A model generated the notes under the pieces. It saw nothing but the letters and a program-made list of their open reading frames with translations. It made no database searches and was not told the origin of the DNA. From Mucilaginibacter pankratovii (GTDB lineage: Bacteria; Bacteroidota; Bacteroidia; Sphingobacteriales; Sphingobacteriaceae): a stretch of DNA of 64,000 nucleotides. Positions 61,242-64,000 of the stretch are shown here, piece after piece. Position numbers and translations under genes: made by a program. The stretch covers positions 248,001 to 312,000 of the forward strand of contig NZ_JACWMY010000008.1 in NCBI RefSeq assembly GCF_014773265.1, given 5' to 3'. How positions within the stretch are numbered: the first letter of the stretch is position 1; every line of letters starts with the position of its first letter.

Positions 61242-62974
61242 AAGAAATTCAACCCCACATTCCAGCCGTAAAACCAGTTTGCCCGCTTATTAGGGTCAAA
61301 CTTTGGGTGCAGATCCTGCAGTAAGGCATAGCCTTTTATCGCATTGTACTGGCCGGTATAGTAAAGATTTACCGATGGCCCGCCAATAATCGCCAGCCCT
61401 TTAGTAAGTTTCATATTGATATTGGCATCCAGCCGGTTAAGCAGATTGGTATAATGCCAGGTGCCCTGGTACAGGTAGCGGCTGCTTAGCTCGGGGTTAA
61501 AGCTGAGCCATTTGTTCAGGCCAAGCACCGTACCAAAGCCCATTCCCATACCGTAGATCCGTGCGTTCTCCTTCAACCTTACCCCGCCGGTGTAAATAGT
61601 ATAAAAATTCTCGCTGCCCGATTTGATAGCAAGATTGGCATTCAGCGTTTCGTTGGCGCCCAGGGTGACTTTATGATACCCGTTCCGCACGATGTTGATG
61701 AGCCCTACGCTAAAACCACGGGAGGTATCAGCGATATTAATTAACCCTACCTGCAGGCCCCGCAAATGCTTTGCATAATTAAACAGCCCGCCTAACTGGA
61801 TCCCCTCAAACTTGCTGCCGGCCACATTTCCCAATGCAGCTAACTGTATGCCGCTTACATTTTTATTGGCAATGTTGCCAACGGGAGCAAATTGTAGTCC
61901 CGATACTTCGCCGCGTACGTGGTTATACAAACTTAGCTGTACGCCACGCAAATTATGTTTTACGCTATTATGCAAAATGGATGTTTGCACCCCGCCAACA
62001 CTGCCCAATACATTGTTATAAAGCCCGGCTATCTGCACCCCGCCTACATTGCCGCCCACAACATTAAACGCCCCCGCAAACTGAAAGCTGCGTACATTGC
62101 CCTTATCCAGGTTAAATATAATGCCTATCTCTGCACCATTAACACCCGCGTTATAGCCACCCACTGCATTAAGCGACACGGTGTTTACGATCTGCCCGTT
62201 CATTTCCCCATGGGTGCTTACATTGGGTATGGCCGAAGCCTGGAAAGGCGCATTGGCAATTAACCCTTTAAGATTTGCCGCCTGGATCTTTTGCCGGGTA
62301 GAAAGAAAGAGCTTGCCCAGCGAAGTGGTTTCTATCCCCTCCGGGTCATCATTTAAAGCATAATACAAAACGCTTTTACCCGTAACCCGGGTAATGTTCA
62401 CGTCGCGCAGAAAGGTGATGGTGGTATCTTTATAAAATTCCTTGCTGATAGTGAGCTGTACTTGCATGCCGGTATTCTTTAGCTTTAGTTCAAAGAAACC
62501 GTTGGCATCGGTAAGGGTGCTTTGCAGCAGGTTACGTTCGTATACGCTGGCATTGGGGAGTTTTTTGCCGCTGGCCTCGTCCACAATAAACCCGTTTATC
62601 ACAAATTCATCGCCCTCGGTGGCAGTTTTATCGCTCAGTAAATTCAGTTGTAATGGCGCATAGCGCAGGATGATAAAATCCGCCGCTTCCTTGTACTCAA
62701 AGCGGCGCATCAGCAAGCGGTCCAGCACTTCCTTTATCGTCCAGTTATCGGCATCCAGGCTCACCAGGCTGTCGGCTTTCAGCAGGTTGCTGTTGTATGA
62801 AAAGTAGAACTTACCCCGCTCCTCCATCGTTTTCAGCATTACGCCAAGCGGCCTGTCTTTGATGTGGATAGAAATATTGCGGCTCAGCAGCGATTGTCCA
62901 CAAAGCCGCTGACTTATCGCGGATAGCAAAACACAGGCAGTAACAACAAACAGCGAACGCTTTAATTGATGCAT
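61238..62974 (-). CDS. STN and carboxypeptidase-regulatory-like domain protein with GVQ repeats
   Basis: 578 residues, exported. STN domain (about 35-105, ISIHIKDRPLGVMLKTMEERGKFYFSYN), a carboxypeptidase-regulatory-like domain (about 127-205, FVINGFIVDEASGKKLPNASVYERN), then eight to nine repeats of about 20 residues (G-[VIL]-Q-[ILVF]-x-x-L-x-N, about 295-430) and a C-terminal beta-rich part with aromatic ends. It lacks the plug/barrel of TonB receptors, so it is a receptor-like outer-membrane or surface protein of new layout. Directly downstream of fecR. Confidence 0.82.
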   Translation of the reverse strand: MHQLKRSLFVVTACVLLSAISQRLCGQSLLSRNISIHIKDRPLGVMLKTMEERGKFYFSYNSNLLKADSLVSLDADNWTIKEVLDRLLMRRFEYKEAADFIILRYAPLQLNLLSDKTATEGDEFVINGFIVDEASGKKLPNASVYERNLLQSTLTDANGFFELKLKNTGMQVQLTISKEFYKDTTITFLRDVNITRVTGKSVLYYALNDDPEGIETTSLGKLFLSTRQKIQAANLKGLIANAPFQASAIPNVSTHGEMNGQIVNTVSLNAVGGYNAGVNGAEIGIIFNLDKGNVRSFQFAGAFNVVGGNVGGVQIAGLYNNVLGSVGGVQTSILHNSVKHNLRGVQLSLYNHVRGEVSGLQFAPVGNIANKNVSGIQLAALGNVAGSKFEGIQLGGLFNYAKHLRGLQVGLINIADTSRGFSVGLINIVRNGYHKVTLGANETLNANLAIKSGSENFYTIYTGGVRLKENARIYGMGMGFGTVLGLNKWLSFNPELSSRYLYQGTWHYTNLLNRLDANINMKLTKGLAIIGGPSVNLYYTGQYNAIKGYALLQDLHPKFDPNKRANWFYGWNVGLNFF

Positions 62975-62994
62975 GGATAGGATTAAGAAATATA

Positions 62995-63981
62995 CTATTT
63001 CAGGATGATCTGTCCGTTCTTTCGCTCTGCCGAGATCTTAAATGTTTCCTCTATAACCATCAGCACCTGCTCCAGCGATTGGTTTTTAAACACCGTGGTG
63101 ATGGGCATTTTTTCTAAGGCCTTATTCCCTATTACAATATTTGCCCCGTAAATAACATTCAGCGCCGGCACCAATTCGCCCAGCGGGGTTTGGTCGCACA
63201 CCAGCTCTTTGTTTACATAGTAACTGTACAGCTTCCCTTTTACACTTTGCTTGGAGAGTTCGCCCTTGCTGTTATCAATCTCCGTTTTCTCGCCAGGGTT
63301 TAGGTTGATGTTATTTCGATCTTTGGAAACATTCACAATTCCGGTAGCCACGATCACTTCGGTTTTACCATTCCTGCTCTTTATATTGAAAGACGTACCA
63401 ACCACCCTAATGGTTACATCGTTCACCGTAATTATAAATGGTTTTGTTTTATCAGGCGTTACGTTAAAGAACGCCTCGCCCTGTAAAGTAACCGCACGTG
63501 TATCTCCCTTAAATTTTTCGGGGTACGAGAGTTGAGACAGCTTATTCATGGTAACAACAGAGCCATCGGCCAGGGTATCTATCAATACCTTATCATTACT
63601 TGCCACAGTTACCGTAGCAGCAGGGCCGGTAAAATAATTCAGCGCAAAATATCCTGTTGTACAAATCACCACTATAGCCGCTGCAATAGCCAGCCAGTTT
63701 GTTTTTTTAGGCTGAAGATCTACAACCTTTGCCTCTCCCCCTTCCGGCATACTTTTAATACGGTTTTGCAGCCGGTTGTAAGCGGCATCTTCATCAACAA
63801 TGCTGGTATTAGCCAGCTGCAGGCTCTCATCCCAGATCCGCTTTAGCTGATTAAAGTGCAACACATTTGCCTCATCAGCAGCCAGCCATGCGTCCACCTC
63901 CGCAGTTTCTGCAGGCGTAGCTTCGCCAACCAGGTATTTCACCAGCAGATCATCGCTCATATGTCCGTTGCTCTTACTCAT
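62995..63981 (-). CDS. FecR-family anti-sigma factor
   Basis: 328 residues. Cytoplasmic N-terminus (LVKYLVGEATPAETAEVDAWLAADEANVLHFNQLKRIWDES), one membrane helix (about 95-115, LAIAAAIVVICTTGYFALNYF), FecR domain (DTLADGSVVTMNKLSQLSYPEKFKGDTRAVTLQGEAFFNV) and a C-terminal DUF4974 domain (TPLGELVPALNVIYGANIVIGNKALEKMPITTVFKNQSLEQVLMVI). Transmits a surface signal from an STN-domain protein to an ECF sigma factor. Partner STN gene 20 bp downstream. Confidence 0.95.
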   Translation of the reverse strand: MSKSNGHMSDDLLVKYLVGEATPAETAEVDAWLAADEANVLHFNQLKRIWDESLQLANTSIVDEDAAYNRLQNRIKSMPEGGEAKVVDLQPKKTNWLAIAAAIVVICTTGYFALNYFTGPAATVTVASNDKVLIDTLADGSVVTMNKLSQLSYPEKFKGDTRAVTLQGEAFFNVTPDKTKPFIITVNDVTIRVVGTSFNIKSRNGKTEVIVATGIVNVSKDRNNINLNPGEKTEIDNSKGELSKQSVKGKLYSYYVNKELVCDQTPLGELVPALNVIYGANIVIGNKALEKMPITTVFKNQSLEQVLMVIEETFKISAERKNGQIILK

Positions 63982-64000
63982 CTGTTAGCGGTTTATCCAT
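63974..64000 (-). CDS. Probable 3' end of an upstream gene, likely a sigma factor
   Basis: On the minus strand an open frame of eight codons ends in TAA at 63976-63974, overlapping the fecR start by 8 bp. FecR genes usually follow their ECF sigma gene; only the last codons could be in the window. Confidence 0.35.
   Translation of the reverse strand: MDKPLTDE

Overview
The window comes from a chromosome of a Bacteroidota bacterium, most likely of the Sphingobacteriaceae (Mucilaginibacter/Pedobacter type). The evidence is: FecR and STN-domain signalling genes, a fused isobutyryl-CoA mutase, bacillithiol genes (BshA, YtxJ), a conserved ribH/TPR/recF/DUF721/ndk/nrnA/FKBP housekeeping neighbourhood, and several promoters with the Bacteroidota -7 box TAnnTTTG. 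Genus is inference; no rRNA or tRNA gene was found.

Layout. 0-3.2 kb: 3' part of icmF, carrying two dispersed repeats read through in frame. 3.4-12.4 kb: secreted and envelope genes (serine hydrolase, pentapeptide protein, M23 peptidase, DUF4846, SIMPL) and a type III polyketide synthase with an ICMT-type methyltransferase. 12.6-24.8 kb: bshA, GNAT, RidA, a lactonase-family protein, an RsuA/RluB pseudouridine synthase with a long disordered arm, a lytic transglycosylase, an A+T-rich two-gene block and a phytase-like esterase. 25.3-32.7 kb: an apparent Dlt-like surface acylation locus with two MBOAT/SGNH pairs, an FkbH-type HAD protein and an acyl carrier protein. 33.3-36.2 kb: efp, ThuA and an NrtR-type regulator with paired operators. 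36.9-39.6 kb: an A+T-rich three-gene accessory operon encoding a MazG-type pyrophosphohydrolase, a thymidylate-synthase-like enzyme and a uracil-DNA glycosylase fused to a Panacea-like domain. 39.9-49.5 kb: rarD, an orphan AAA ATPase, uvrA, a yefM-yoeB toxin-antitoxin pair, nnr and an ECF sigma/anti-sigma pair. 50-64 kb: lipA, ytxJ, a 36-residue lipoprotein, ribH, TPR, recF, DUF721, ndk, nrnA, two FKBPs, tatD, asparaginase, an STN-domain protein and fecR.

The main candidate for an undescribed system is the 36.9-39.6 kb operon. Its three products map onto one theme, control of uracil in DNA (dUTP to dUMP, dUMP to dTMP, and excision of uracil from DNA), and the last is fused to a domain known from antitoxins. 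It is compositionally foreign and is bracketed by inverted copies of a dispersed repeat. The second candidate is the MBOAT/ACP/FkbH locus, which looks like a dlt-type system charged from glycolysis rather than by an adenylating enzyme.

The other striking property is the density of dispersed palindromic repeats between genes (at least ten families). One is a small element bounded by terminal inverted repeats and 12-16 bp direct repeats, and it also occurs inside the icmF coding sequence.
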